From an uncultured Megasphaera sp. (GTDB lineage: Bacteria; Bacillota; Negativicutes; Veillonellales; Megasphaeraceae), in the NCBI RefSeq assembly GCF_900539295.1, contig NZ_UQBH01000004.1, positions 1-64,000 on the forward strand: a stretch of 64,000 bases of DNA, read 5' to 3'. Shown piece after piece: positions 17,465 through 26,274 of the stretch. How positions within the stretch are numbered: the first letter of the stretch is position 1; every line of letters starts with the position of its first letter. The notes below the pieces were generated by a model. It made no database searches. It saw nothing but the letters and a program-made list of their open reading frames with translations, and was not told the DNA's origin. Both the position numbers and the translations under genes were made by a program.

Positions 17465-17493
17465 ATAGTACACTTTAAAACATACCTTGTCAA
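17465..17493 (-). promoter_or_regulatory. promoter of the T-box operon
   Basis: On the minus strand TTGACA (17493-17488), a 17-bp spacer and TACTAT (17470-17465), ending about 20 bp before the T-box leader begins. Confidence 0.8.
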
Positions 17494-17536
17494 GTATAGT
17501 TTCAAAAAAGATTTTTTATTTTTCGTAAAAAATAGA

Positions 17537-18307
17537 TCAGTCACCGTAGGAGTAACCCGGGTTCAAGGTCACGTTGCGTCCGCCCGATACCTCCAGGACA
17601 GCGGCATTCATATACGACGCCTGCCGACTGGCTAAAAAGACGATGGGACCGGCGATTTCTTCCGGACTGGCCGGACGGCGGAGCAGGCATTCTTTGACCT
17701 GCTTCTGAAGTTCACCTTCGTCGATAGTCGCTGCCACTAAGGGGGTCAAGGTGAATCCCGGCATGATAGCCAGAACGCGGATTCCCTTAGCGGCCACTTC
17801 ACCGGCCAGGGTATTGGTGTAGTTGACGACGGCAGCCTTCATGGCCCCGTAGAGCGTCGCCCGCCCGGAGGTCGCACAGCGGGCGGCCAGGGACGATACG
17901 TTAATGATGACACCGCCCTGCTTTTCTAAAAAAGGAATCGCTGCCTGGCTGCCCATGACGACGGACTTAAAGTTGACCGCGTAGTGAGCGTCTATTTCAG
18001 ACGGCGTATACCAATCGCCCTGACGGACAAAGGAGGCGCCGACATTGTTGACCCACACGTCGATACGGCCAAAATGAGCATAGACCTGATGGGCAAAGGC
18101 AGAAACATCGGCTTCATCGGTCATATCAGCCTGACAGGCAAAGACAGCCTCTCCCAGTGTTTTTACGGCTTCATCGAGAAGTTCCCGACACCGGCCGCAG
18201 ACGGCTACCGATGCGCCTTCCGCTAAAAAAGTTTTGGCAGCCGCAAGGCCGATGCCGGCCGTCCCGCCGGTAATGACGACGACCTTGCCGCCAAGTCCTA
18301 AATCCAT
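17537..18307 (-). CDS. short-chain dehydrogenase/reductase
   Basis: A classical SDR of 256 residues. The nucleotide motif is TGGTAGIGLAAA, then NNVGA near residue 90, catalytic Ser in INVSSLAA, and YGAMKAAV with Tyr and Lys near residue 155. The start is ATG at 18307 with AGGAGG 9 bases upstream. Members reduce ketones or oxidise alcohols with NAD(P)(H), including 3-oxoacyl-ACP reductases, but no fatty-acid or sugar gene is adjacent to set the substrate. It stands alone, between the T-box promoter and a divergent MFS gene. Confidence 0.88.
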   Translation of the reverse strand: MDLGLGGKVVVITGGTAGIGLAAAKTFLAEGASVAVCGRCRELLDEAVKTLGEAVFACQADMTDEADVSAFAHQVYAHFGRIDVWVNNVGASFVRQGDWYTPSEIDAHYAVNFKSVVMGSQAAIPFLEKQGGVIINVSSLAARCATSGRATLYGAMKAAVVNYTNTLAGEVAAKGIRVLAIMPGFTLTPLVAATIDEGELQKQVKECLLRRPASPEEIAGPIVFLASRQASYMNAAVLEVSGGRNVTLNPGYSYGD

Positions 18308-18509
18308 AGAAAACAACCTCCTTTATCGGTAATTTTTCTTTTACTATACCATAAATCTCCAAATTCTACATCTCTTATAGCTGGAAAAATTCATTTTTCA
18401 AGAAGACAGTCCCCGTGTTAGAAAATTGCAAATTTTTAATAATTCATTCACCCTGCCCGCATATACTGGTATAATGTAGCTATGACAGTGACATTAGTGA
18501 GGTGCAGTG

Positions 18510-19859
18510 ATGACGACAGAAAAGCGTATTTTTTATTCGATTTGCCTGGTAAGTTTCGTCGGCCCTTTTCTGTCTACGTCGATCAACATCGCCATTCCGG
18601 TCATGGCCGATCAATTCAGCACGACGCCGGACCGCATGAGCTGGGTCGTCACCTTGTTTTTGATGACGACGGCGGCCTTTCTCCTTCCCTTGGGAAAGGT
18701 ATCCGACGTCCACGGCCGGCGGCGGACGTACTCTGCGTCCTTAGTGATTCTGGCATTGTCGTCGGCAGCAGCGGCCTTTGCTCAAACCCTGCCGCTTCTC
18801 ATCGGCCTCAGGGCCTTTCAAGGCATCGCCCTGGCCGGCATCTATGTATCATACATGCCGCTCCTCTTGGCGACGACAGACGAATCCCGCCACGGCCATA
18901 TTCTCGGCCAGGCCGTCGCCTTGACCTATCTCGGCCTCTCATTGGGCCCGGTCATCGGCGGTGCCCTGACAGAATTCATCGGCTGGCGCTGCATCTTTCT
19001 CTTGGCAGCAGCCCTGGTCCTCCTTTCATACCTTTTCATCCGTCCTGTCCGACAAGAATGGTATGAAAACGGGGCTCCTTTCGTCAATGCTGTCAGTTCC
19101 GTCTTGTCCGTCAGTGCCATTCTCTGCACCTTATACGGCCTGTCATCCTTTTCAGACAACAGTTCGTTCTTTTACGCCGGCCTCGTCCTTTCGGTCATCT
19201 TCGTCCTTCACGAAGGGCGGTCCTTTCATCCGCTCCTTCCCCTCTACTTATTCCGAAGCCTGACCTTTTCCATGTCCAACCTGGCCGCCCTCATCCAGTA
19301 CAGTGCGACCTATGCCGTGTCCTTTCTCCTGTCCCTCTACCTGCAGGTCATCCTCGGCCTCACACCGGCCGTCTCAGGAGCTGTCTTATTGATTCAGCCC
19401 TTGGTCATGGCTGTCTTGTCGCCGCGAGCCGGCGATTTATCCGACAAATACGGACCGCGGGGCATTGCCTCCCTCGGCCTGTTCCTGACCGCACCGGGAC
19501 TTCTGGCCTTTGCCGTCCTCCCCGACCTCTCCGTCGGCCAAGGGGCACTGTGCCTGGCTGTCATCGGCATGGGAGCCGCCTTGTTTGGAGCACCTAACAA
19601 CAGCGCCATCATGGGCTCTGTCAAAAAGATGCATCACGGCATCGCCTCGAGTGTGTTGGCCCTGTCGCGCAACTTAGGCCAAGCCTTCAGCATGGCAGCC
19701 GTCACCTTTATCATGACGGCTGAAACGGAACAGGCCGCAGCCTACAAAGACGGCGTCTTAAGCGCCTTTCACATCTCTTTTCTCCTGTTGTCTGTCCTTT
19801 GCCTTTTCGCCGCAGCGGCTTCACTAGCCCGCGGCAGTTCCCTTCCCAAACACCGTTAG
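18510..19859 (+). CDS. MFS drug-efflux-type transporter (DHA2-like)
   Basis: A 449-residue major facilitator with 12-14 hydrophobic segments. The loop motif is LGKVSDVHGRRRTYS between helices 2 and 3, and the motif-C-like stretch is LGLSLGPVIGGALTEFIGWR in helix 5. The layout is that of EmrB/QacA-like proton-coupled multidrug exporters. ATG at 18510 is preceded by GAGGTG. Substrate unknown. It is followed at 12 bp by a small secreted protein that may be co-transcribed. Confidence 0.85.
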   Translation: MTTEKRIFYSICLVSFVGPFLSTSINIAIPVMADQFSTTPDRMSWVVTLFLMTTAAFLLPLGKVSDVHGRRRTYSASLVILALSSAAAAFAQTLPLLIGLRAFQGIALAGIYVSYMPLLLATTDESRHGHILGQAVALTYLGLSLGPVIGGALTEFIGWRCIFLLAAALVLLSYLFIRPVRQEWYENGAPFVNAVSSVLSVSAILCTLYGLSSFSDNSSFFYAGLVLSVIFVLHEGRSFHPLLPLYLFRSLTFSMSNLAALIQYSATYAVSFLLSLYLQVILGLTPAVSGAVLLIQPLVMAVLSPRAGDLSDKYGPRGIASLGLFLTAPGLLAFAVLPDLSVGQGALCLAVIGMGAALFGAPNNSAIMGSVKKMHHGIASSVLALSRNLGQAFSMAAVTFIMTAETEQAAAYKDGVLSAFHISFLLLSVLCLFAAAASLARGSSLPKHR

Positions 19860-19871
19860 GAGGTATTTTCT

Positions 19872-20300
19872 ATGAAAAAACAAGTTATCGCAGCTGTAAC
19901 CATCGCATCCCTGCTCGGTTTTGCCGGCGGCACCGCCGTCCAGGCCTTCAACCTCGGCTCTATTTTAAAAGTCGGCGGCATCACCGTTTTGGTATCCAAA
20001 TACGGCGACTCCATCAACGATTTTCTCAATAAGCTGCTCATGAAGAACGGCGTCGGCACGGATTACGCGACGAAAGTCGTCCCCATCGTCAGTGTCGGCA
20101 CGGGCAAATACATCGGTGCCGTCCAGGTCGTCGGACCGACGGCTCAGGTCGATAAAGTAAAGGCCGTCGCCCAACTCGAAGCTTCCTTTAACGGCATCGC
20201 CCGTGCCAATGCCCTGATCCCGATTGAATCGACGGACGTCAGCAATCTGAGCCGCGTCCAGGGCGTCGGCGTCTCGGCAACGATCGACTTTAAATTCTAA
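19872..20300 (+). CDS. small secreted protein of unknown function
   Basis: A 142-residue protein with a signal peptide (MKKQVIAAVTIASLLGFAGGTAVQA) and no lipobox. The mature 117 residues are Gly/Val-rich with predicted strands (SILKVGGITVLVSKYGDSINDFLNKLL, IGAVQVVGP, VQGVGVSATIDFKF). I do not recognise a family. It has its own AGGAGG site and follows the MFS exporter by 12 bp, so it may act in the periplasm with it, though that is only position-based. Confidence 0.65.
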   Translation: MKKQVIAAVTIASLLGFAGGTAVQAFNLGSILKVGGITVLVSKYGDSINDFLNKLLMKNGVGTDYATKVVPIVSVGTGKYIGAVQVVGPTAQVDKVKAVAQLEASFNGIARANALIPIESTDVSNLSRVQGVGVSATIDFKF

Positions 20301-20366
20301 AAACCTTCCCTAAGGACGGATGGCGTGGTAGAATAAGACAACACAATTTAAAGGAGGTTTCCTCTT

Positions 20367-21767
20367 GTGAAAGAATATCAGCCTATTACGCCTGAAATCA
20401 TTGAAAAATTAAAGGCCATCACCGGCCCGACATATGTTAAGACCGACCGTGACCTGCTCCTGCAGTACCAGACGGACTACGAAACGAATCCGGCCATGTT
20501 CCACGTTCCGGACGCCGCCGTCCTGCCGGCCAACGCCCAAGAAATCTCGGACATCGTGAAACTTGCCAATGAGTACGACTTTCCCATTACCGTCCGCAGC
20601 GGCGGCACGAGTCTTGCCGACGGAGCCATTCCGGTCTGCGGAGGCCTTGTCCTTTGCATGGACCGCCTCAATAAAATCATCGAACTGAACGAAGACGGCA
20701 TGTACATGACCGTCGAAGCCGGCGTCCGTACCATCGACTTGCAGAACGAAGCAAAAAAAGTCGGCCTCATGTATGCCGGCGACCCGTCGAGCGCTGAAAG
20801 CAGCCTCATCGGCGGTAATCTGGCAACCAATGCCGGCGGCCTCCGCGCCGTCCGCTACGGCGTCACCCGCGACCAGGTCTACTGCCTGGAAGTCGTCACA
20901 CCGACAGGGGACATCGTCGAATGCGGCCGCATCCTCAAAAAGAGCTCGACCGGCTACGATTTGGAACAGCTCATCATCGGCAGTGAAGGGACCTTGGGCA
21001 TCATTACCAAGGTGACGGTAAAGCTCATTCCCCTGCCGCCGTACCGCTTCGATGTCCTGGCCGTCTACACCGACCCGCGCAAAGCCCTGCACATGGTTCC
21101 CAAGCTGATGAAGGCCGGTATCGACCCGACCAGCGTCGAATACATGGACAACTCTTACGTCCGCGGCTGTGCCGATTACTGCCATTACAAGGACATGCCC
21201 CATTACGACGACGGCATTTACGTCATCATCACCGTCGAAACCTTCCAGGAAGACGAATTGGACACCAAGATGGACAAAGTCTGCACGATCTGCGAAGAAT
21301 CGGGTGCCGTAAACGTTCTCGAAGCCGACGACCGCATTTGGAACATGCGCCGCAACTGCCAGACCTCAGTCGAACTGCAGAGCAAGGTATTCCTGACCGA
21401 CGACGTCGTCGTTCCGGTTCATAAGATTGCCGGAACGATTGAAAAGATCATGGACATCGGTCAAAATTATCCCTTTGAAGTCAAAATCAATGCCCACATC
21501 GGTGACGGTAACCTGCACATCGTCCTCTGCAAGATGGATATGAGCGACGAAGAGTGGGACAAAAACGTCGAAGAATTCCATCAGCAAGTATACGCCTATG
21601 CCTACAGTGTCGGCGGCCGCCTGGCCGGCGAACACGGTATCGGCGCTAAAAAGCTGAAATACATGGAACAGTTCACACCCAAAGGCGAACTAACCATCAT
21701 GAAGACCATCAAACGCGCCCTCGACCCGAAGGGTATCTTAAATCCGGGAAAAGTCATCGACGCATAA
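20367..21767 (+). CDS. FAD-linked glycolate/D-lactate dehydrogenase (GlcD-like)
   Basis: A 466-residue VAO-fold oxidase. The FAD PP-loop is RSGGTSLADGAIP, followed by GDPSSAESSLIGGNLATNAGG and GSEGTLGIIT, with the C-terminal HIGDGNLH and RLAGEHGIG motifs of D-2-hydroxyacid dehydrogenases. It oxidises lactate, glycolate or 2-hydroxyglutarate and would pass electrons to an ETF or membrane carrier. No GlcE/GlcF or etf gene is adjacent. The start is GTG (20367) with AAGGAGG 9 bases upstream. A paralogue lies at 62.4-63.8 kb. Confidence 0.88.
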   Translation: MKEYQPITPEIIEKLKAITGPTYVKTDRDLLLQYQTDYETNPAMFHVPDAAVLPANAQEISDIVKLANEYDFPITVRSGGTSLADGAIPVCGGLVLCMDRLNKIIELNEDGMYMTVEAGVRTIDLQNEAKKVGLMYAGDPSSAESSLIGGNLATNAGGLRAVRYGVTRDQVYCLEVVTPTGDIVECGRILKKSSTGYDLEQLIIGSEGTLGIITKVTVKLIPLPPYRFDVLAVYTDPRKALHMVPKLMKAGIDPTSVEYMDNSYVRGCADYCHYKDMPHYDDGIYVIITVETFQEDELDTKMDKVCTICEESGAVNVLEADDRIWNMRRNCQTSVELQSKVFLTDDVVVPVHKIAGTIEKIMDIGQNYPFEVKINAHIGDGNLHIVLCKMDMSDEEWDKNVEEFHQQVYAYAYSVGGRLAGEHGIGAKKLKYMEQFTPKGELTIMKTIKRALDPKGILNPGKVIDA

Positions 21768-21772
21768 AAAAC

Positions 21773-21812
21773 TACGGCCTTATGAGAGATTACTCATAAG
21801 GCCGTAATTTTT
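21773..21812. terminator. bidirectional terminator
   Basis: A perfect 14-bp stem (TACGGCCTTATGAG/CTCATAAGGCCGTA) with A-run and T-run flanks, between the convergent GlcD-like and MFS genes. Confidence 0.9.
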
Positions 21813-21840
21813 TGTGCCCCGATTGTTCCGGCGGCAGCGA

Positions 21841-22980
21841 TTATTCTTTTACGATTTTCAAGGAAATGGCTGCCATGACGACTAAGAGGACCGTGACCAG
21901 GCTGAATGACGCGTACAGCGAATAGGTCCGGCCGATAAAGCCAAGGAGAGCCGGCGCCAGGAGGATGCCGGCGTAGCCGATGGTACTGACCGACGAAACG
22001 GCGTCAGAAATAGGCATGACCTTCTGCCGACCTAAGAGAGAATAGAAAATAGGGACCGTATTGGCCGTACCGAGGCCGATCAAAATGAAGGACAGGAAGA
22101 GCAGCCAGCCTTCGCTGATCGTCAAGAGTCCGATAAATCCAAAAAAGGCAACGGGCAGGGACAGGGCAAGAAGGCGCCGCGGTCCCCAATGCATGGTCAG
22201 CGTATCCCCTGCCAGACGAGTAATGAAGGACGAAGCCGTAAATAAGGTCAGCCCCAAGCCCGACCGGGAGATATCGATGCCCTTTTCAAGGGTCATGAAG
22301 ACGCCGCTCCAGTCATCGATGGCCCCTTCGACGAGAAAAGCGATCATACAAATAAGACCGATGACGGCGATCTGGCCCTTAGGCCGTATGAAGTACGGCC
22401 GTTTCTGAGCCGCTTGGCGTTCATTATGCAAGTGAGGCCCGAAAAAGAAAACACAGGCCATGATGACGGCCGAACTGGCAAAGGCCACACCCTGCCAGGG
22501 CAGATGGAATTGGAGGAGGAAGGCAAAAAAGGCGGCGCCCATAAAATTCCCCAAGGACCACATGGCCTGCAGGCCGGACATGATGCGCGTACGAACTTTG
22601 CGTTCGATAAAAATACCGTTGATATTGACGACGACATCCATGAGACCCAAAGAGGCACCGAGACAAACGGCCGTAAAAACCGCCAGTCCATAGATTGGCA
22701 TATAGCACAAGAGATTCAAAAAGGCAGCGATGCACAGGCCGGCGATAGTCAAGGAACGACGGCAGCCGAGGCGGGCCGCAATGGTACCGGCCATCATCAT
22801 CATGATCAAGGCCCCGAGGCCGATTCCCAGCAAGAGAAAGCCCAAGTGGTCAGCCGGTATTGCCAGGTGTCGTTTTAAGAAAGGAATGAGCGACGCCCAG
22901 GTCGTAAAGCCGAAACCGCCGATAAAGTAAAAGGCTTTTGCCGAATAAATCTGCCAATGTAAATCCCGTTCAAACTGCAT
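21841..22980 (-). CDS. MFS transporter
   Basis: A 379-residue major facilitator with about twelve membrane segments in the YbjJ/FucP-like size range. The loop 2-3 region is AGTIAARLGCRRSLT, and helix 7 onward has LVEGAIDDWSGVFM, typical of the small YbjJ-like subgroup. Substrate unknown. The start at 22980 (MQFERDLHW) has GAGGTG upstream. It is preceded by a leader of about 170 nt with stable stems and an intrinsic terminator, so expression is probably controlled by attenuation. Confidence 0.85.
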   Translation of the reverse strand: MQFERDLHWQIYSAKAFYFIGGFGFTTWASLIPFLKRHLAIPADHLGFLLLGIGLGALIMMMMAGTIAARLGCRRSLTIAGLCIAAFLNLLCYMPIYGLAVFTAVCLGASLGLMDVVVNINGIFIERKVRTRIMSGLQAMWSLGNFMGAAFFAFLLQFHLPWQGVAFASSAVIMACVFFFGPHLHNERQAAQKRPYFIRPKGQIAVIGLICMIAFLVEGAIDDWSGVFMTLEKGIDISRSGLGLTLFTASSFITRLAGDTLTMHWGPRRLLALSLPVAFFGFIGLLTISEGWLLFLSFILIGLGTANTVPIFYSLLGRQKVMPISDAVSSVSTIGYAGILLAPALLGFIGRTYSLYASFSLVTVLLVVMAAISLKIVKE

Positions 22981-22989
22981 GTTTTATCA

Positions 22990-23152
22990 CCTCGAAGCTA
23001 TGTGCGCAAAAAAAGCCGGATAAAAAACCACAACAGACCTGACTGCCCTTACATCGACCTGCAAATATACGGACTTGCAGGACCTCCGGACAATGGCTGC
23101 TGCGACATCTTATCCAGCCTGATACAATACGGGTATAAAGCCCTCCGATGAG
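22990..23152 (-). promoter_or_regulatory. structured leader with terminator ahead of MFS gene (unidentified)
   Basis: Transcription from the promoter at 23188-23160 would give a leader in which GGCTGGATAA pairs with TTATCCGGCT, the latter followed by seven T. This closes a region that holds a CAGCAG/CTGTTG helix and a CCTGCAA/TTGCAGG hairpin. The arrangement looks like a riboswitch or attenuator. The sequence does not match the SAM, TPP, FMN, cobalamin, T-box, glycine, lysine, ykkC or ZTP consensus that I know. Confidence 0.5.
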
Positions 23153-23159
23153 TAGGTTC

Positions 23160-23188
23160 ATTATACCATGAGAACAAAAAATTCTCAA
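23160..23188 (-). promoter_or_regulatory. promoter of MFS gene leader
   Basis: On the minus strand TTGAGA (23188-23183), 17-bp spacer, TATAAT (23165-23160). Confidence 0.8.
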
Positions 23189-23205
23189 GAAAGGCAAAAA
23201 AGGAC

Positions 23206-23234
23206 TTGACAGTGTATTCTCTCAATGGTACTAT
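23206..23234 (+). promoter_or_regulatory. promoter of metQ leader
   Basis: TTGACA at 23206-23211, 17-bp spacer, TACTAT at 23229-23234; transcription would start about 15-20 bp before the SAM aptamer. Confidence 0.85.
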
Positions 23235-23258
23235 ATACACCATCAACAACACATTGTC

Positions 23259-23400
23259 TTTCATCAAGAGCAGCCGAGGGAATGGCCCGATGACGCTGCG
23301 GCAACCCCCAATCGGGATAGGTGCCAAGTCCAGCGGTATATTACCGGCAGATGAACCAATCGCAATCCGAGCCGTCATCTGTATGACGGCTTTTCTTTTT
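23259..23400 (+). promoter_or_regulatory. SAM-I (S-box) riboswitch
   Basis: The aptamer has the S-box hallmarks: TCATCAAGAG at its 5' end, GAGGGAATGGCCCGATGACG, CGGCAACC, GATAGGTGCCAA, and a closing GATGA (about 23351) that pairs with the initial TCATC. An intrinsic terminator follows (GCCGTCAT/ATGACGGC, then TTTTCTTTTT, about 23371-23400). With SAM bound, metQ transcription should stop here. Confidence 0.93.
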
Positions 23401-23442
23401 GAGCGACAACTTCCATTTACTTTCAGAAAGGATATGATTGAC

Positions 23443-24267
23443 ATGAAAATAACTGTAAAAAAAGTCTTCGCTGCCCTTCTCATTGCCACGGCCTGCCTGG
23501 CCGTCGCCGGCTGCGGATCCTCAAACGACTCCGCGTCCTCCGGTGACAAAAAAGAAATCAAAGTCGGCGTCACCGCCGGTCCCCATGCAGAAGTCATGGA
23601 AGAAGTCGCCAAAGAAGCTGCTAAACAAGGCCTCGACATCAAAGTCGTCGAATTCAATGACTACGTCCAGCCCAACAAGGCTCTGGCCGACGGAGACCTC
23701 GATATGAACTCCATGCAGCATCAGCCCTATCTCGACAACGTCGTAAAAAAACAGGGCTTAAAACTCGTATCCATCGGCAAGACGATTATCCTGCCCATGG
23801 CCGTTTACTCTCATAAATATAAAGACCTCAAAGACGTCGCCGACGGCGCTAAGGTAACGATTCCGAACGACCCGACCAACGGCGCCCGGGCCCTGCTCCT
23901 GCTCCAGCAGGCCGGTCTCATCACCTTGAAGAACGGCAACTCCGTAGACGCTTCGGTAACGGATATTACGGCCAACCCGAAAAATCTCCAGTTCGTCGAA
24001 CTCGATGCCGCTCAGATTCCCCGTTCCCTCGATGATACGGATCTGGCCTGCGTCAACACCAACTACGCCATCCCGGCCGGTCTGAACCCGCAGAAGGATT
24101 CCCTCCTCGTCGAATCGAAGGATTCTCCGTATGCCAACGTCCTCGTCGTTCGCCAAGGCGATGAAAACAACGAAACCTATAAAAAGGTCCTCGCGATCTA
24201 CCAGTCCGCCCCGATTAAACAGTTCATTGAAGACCACTTCCAAGGAACGATTCTCCCGGCCTTCTAA
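23443..24267 (+). CDS. metQ: methionine-binding lipoprotein
   Basis: MetQ delivers methionine to the MetNI ABC importer. A 274-residue NlpA-family lipoprotein: lipobox LAVAGC with Cys24, then KVGVTAGPHAEVMEEVAKEA, DLDMNSMQHQPYL, VTIPNDPTNGARALLLLQ and CVNTNYAIPAGL, all standard for the family. ATG at 23443 is preferred (AAAGGA 10 bases upstream). The SAM-I riboswitch upstream confirms the methionine link. metN and metI are not adjacent, so the transporter must be completed from elsewhere. Confidence 0.94.
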   Translation: MKITVKKVFAALLIATACLAVAGCGSSNDSASSGDKKEIKVGVTAGPHAEVMEEVAKEAAKQGLDIKVVEFNDYVQPNKALADGDLDMNSMQHQPYLDNVVKKQGLKLVSIGKTIILPMAVYSHKYKDLKDVADGAKVTIPNDPTNGARALLLLQQAGLITLKNGNSVDASVTDITANPKNLQFVELDAAQIPRSLDDTDLACVNTNYAIPAGLNPQKDSLLVESKDSPYANVLVVRQGDENNETYKKVLAIYQSAPIKQFIEDHFQGTILPAF

Positions 24268-24317
24268 TCGAAGACAGAAAGAAAAGCCTTTCTTTTCTTG
24301 AAAAAATCGGCTGTAAC

Positions 24318-24357
24318 AAGGCCTCGTGCACAATATCTGATGCACGAGGCCTTTTTC
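24318..24357 (+). terminator. terminator after metQ
   Basis: A strong hairpin AAGGCCTCGTGCA/TGCACGAGGCCTT followed by a T-run. Confidence 0.9.
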
Positions 24358-24406
24358 TTATGGTATAATTAAAATTATCATCATGAATCAGAAAGGAGCC
24401 TGACAT

Positions 24407-25075
24407 ATGAAAGCAGTATTCGTCGACTTCGAGATGAATCCTATCGGGCGCGATCAAAAAGAAGCGCGCCGCACGTGTAAAGGGGAAATCATCGAAATCG
24501 GTGCAGTCAAGATAGACGAAGAAGGCAATGAAATCGCGGCGTATAAAGAATACGTAATGCCGGAATACACGACGGCCATGAATCAGACTTGCCAGGAGTT
24601 GACAGGCATTACCATGGAAATGTTAAGAGGAAAGCCTCATTTCCGCCAGGCCTTCGAGCACTTTCTCGACTGGTGCAACGAAGGCTGTCCCAATGACTAT
24701 GAGATGTACGCCTGGAGCGAAAATGACTGGCGTCAGCTCGACAGTGAACTCCGTTTAAAAGGCGTTGACTCCAAAGAAGACGAGCGCGTCCGCTGGATGC
24801 TCGGTCACTGGCAGAATTTCCAACAGATTTACTGCAATTTACTCGGTCTGGACAACGTCATCTCCCTCGACAAAGCGGTCAGCACCTTGGGAGAAACCTT
24901 TGACGGCCAAATGCACGACGCCTTGTGGGATGCCCGCAACACTTCAAAACTATATGTATTATCCAAGAAGAGTGACGAATTCCGCAGCATCATGCAGCCC
25001 ATTATCGACGCGACGAAAGTGACCGGCCCCCTGACCTTTTCACTGGCCGATGCCTTTCGCGAAGCCCGTAAATGA
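24407..25075 (+). CDS. DEDDh 3'-5' exonuclease family protein
   Basis: A 222-residue DnaQ-like exonuclease domain protein similar to the KapD/ERI-1 group. Motif I is FVDFEMN (D7, E9), the second acidic motif is near residue 105 (YAWSENDWRQLD), and the C-terminal motif is MHDALWDARNT with the DEDDh His and Asp. All catalytic positions appear intact. The substrate may be short RNA or DNA 3' ends. ATG at 24407 has AAAGGAG upstream. It stands alone after the metQ terminator. Confidence 0.82.
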   Translation: MKAVFVDFEMNPIGRDQKEARRTCKGEIIEIGAVKIDEEGNEIAAYKEYVMPEYTTAMNQTCQELTGITMEMLRGKPHFRQAFEHFLDWCNEGCPNDYEMYAWSENDWRQLDSELRLKGVDSKEDERVRWMLGHWQNFQQIYCNLLGLDNVISLDKAVSTLGETFDGQMHDALWDARNTSKLYVLSKKSDEFRSIMQPIIDATKVTGPLTFSLADAFREARK

Positions 25076-25124
25076 TCGTCCCTAAAGGCCTTTTCACCAT
25101 CATCTTCCCTCTGCGAGGTACGAT

Positions 25125-25727
25125 ATGATTCACAAGCCAATCCGATTTCTGATTCTGACGGTACTGCTGCCCATATTGGCCCTTACCTTGACAGCCTGCT
25201 ATACCATCACGCTAAAAGAAAAACGAGTTGAAGGCATGGGCTCAGCTATTTCCATAAAATTACCGGGCAATCTGCAAAGCTTCGACGTCCCCATTCCCGT
25301 CGCCCCGGCCGCCAAGCCTTACTATGAAGGCAGCCGCCTCTATGGCGAGAACGACGCCGGCCTTTACATCGCCGTTTACACCAACCGCGTCGACGTCCGA
25401 AACATGGCCGATGACCTGCAGCTCAAGGAAAGCGAGGCCATCCGGCAGAACTTGAATGGGACCGTTGAAACCACATCGAAGGCCGTCTTAGCCCAGCTCG
25501 GCGTTTCCGACGTCTCCATCAGCCGCAAGGATACGACCTTCCAGGGTCTGCCTGCGGTCTCTCAAAACTTAACGTTTACTTACGAAAAAAAATCCATGCA
25601 GGGCCGCCTGCTTGGGTTTTCTGACGGGCCCGTGACATGGATTGTCGTCGTCGCCTGCGATGGCAGTAAGGAAGATAAGGTGAAATTAGCCGACCAAGTC
25701 ATGGACTCGATCACCTTGCAGCCCTGA
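25125..25727 (+). CDS. lipoprotein of unknown function
   Basis: A 200-residue lipoprotein with signal peptide and lipobox LTLTAC (Cys25). The rest is soluble with alternating strands and helices (GLYIAVYTNRVDV, GLPAVSQNLTFTYEKKSMQGRLLGF, TWIVVVACDGSKED), which resembles the PsbP/DUF1795-type fold seen in small surface lipoproteins. Function unknown. GAGG precedes the ATG. It is convergent with the Gx transporter gene. Confidence 0.7.
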   Translation: MIHKPIRFLILTVLLPILALTLTACYTITLKEKRVEGMGSAISIKLPGNLQSFDVPIPVAPAAKPYYEGSRLYGENDAGLYIAVYTNRVDVRNMADDLQLKESEAIRQNLNGTVETTSKAVLAQLGVSDVSISRKDTTFQGLPAVSQNLTFTYEKKSMQGRLLGFSDGPVTWIVVVACDGSKEDKVKLADQVMDSITLQP

Positions 25728-25747
25728 CATCACCGCATGATATGGAA

Positions 25748-26266
25748 TTATTCCTGCAGTCTTTTATAGACAGGCAGTTTTTTCAAATGGCGAAGGGTAA
25801 ACACCGACGTAAGGCCGATGAGGAGCCCTGTCCCGGCACCGGCTACGGACAGAATCGGCAGGTAGAGCATGATCTTAAGATTGGCCACGACCAGAGAGGC
25901 GACGATGACCTGTCCCAAGTTGTGGAAAATACCGCCGGCCATGCTGACGCCGAGGATGGAAAATTTTCCCGATGCCTTGAGAATGACCATGCTGCCCAGG
26001 CTCAAAGCAGCACCGGCAACACTGTAAAAGAAGGCATTGACGCCACCGCCAAAGGCCGCTGCCAGAAGGACGCGGACGAAGAGAATAAGGCAGACATCCC
26101 GTTTTCGCGGCAGGGCATAGAGGGCGATGACCGTAATCAAGTTGGCCAAGCCAAGCTTTGCCCCCGGTGCAATAAAGGGTACGGGCAGCATGCCTTCAAC
26201 GATATATAAGACTAAGGATTGAGCGATAAACAGGCTCAACATGATGATGCGAAATGTTTTTTTCAT
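25748..26266 (-). CDS. Gx transporter family membrane protein
   Basis: A 172-residue membrane protein with five or six hydrophobic segments, matching the Gx transporter family (older name heptaprenyl diphosphate synthase component I, HepPPS_I). The signature is VPFIAPGAKLGLANLITVIALY with GGVNAFFYSVAGAALSL. Members are ECF S-component-like and often lie next to NusG domain II and ApbE/Rnf-type genes. Start MKKTFRI at 26266 has AGAGGTG upstream. It begins 8 bp after the NusG-II-like gene. Confidence 0.82.
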   Translation of the reverse strand: MKKTFRIIMLSLFIAQSLVLYIVEGMLPVPFIAPGAKLGLANLITVIALYALPRKRDVCLILFVRVLLAAAFGGGVNAFFYSVAGAALSLGSMVILKASGKFSILGVSMAGGIFHNLGQVIVASLVVANLKIMLYLPILSVAGAGTGLLIGLTSVFTLRHLKKLPVYKRLQE

Positions 26267-26274
26267 GAGCACCT

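Noticed and set aside
18482..19066. 194-codon plus-strand frame overlapping the start of the DHA2-like MFS gene
   Set aside because: Frame-shifted shadow, Pro/His/Arg-rich, no domain; the MFS frame has a proper start and membrane segments.
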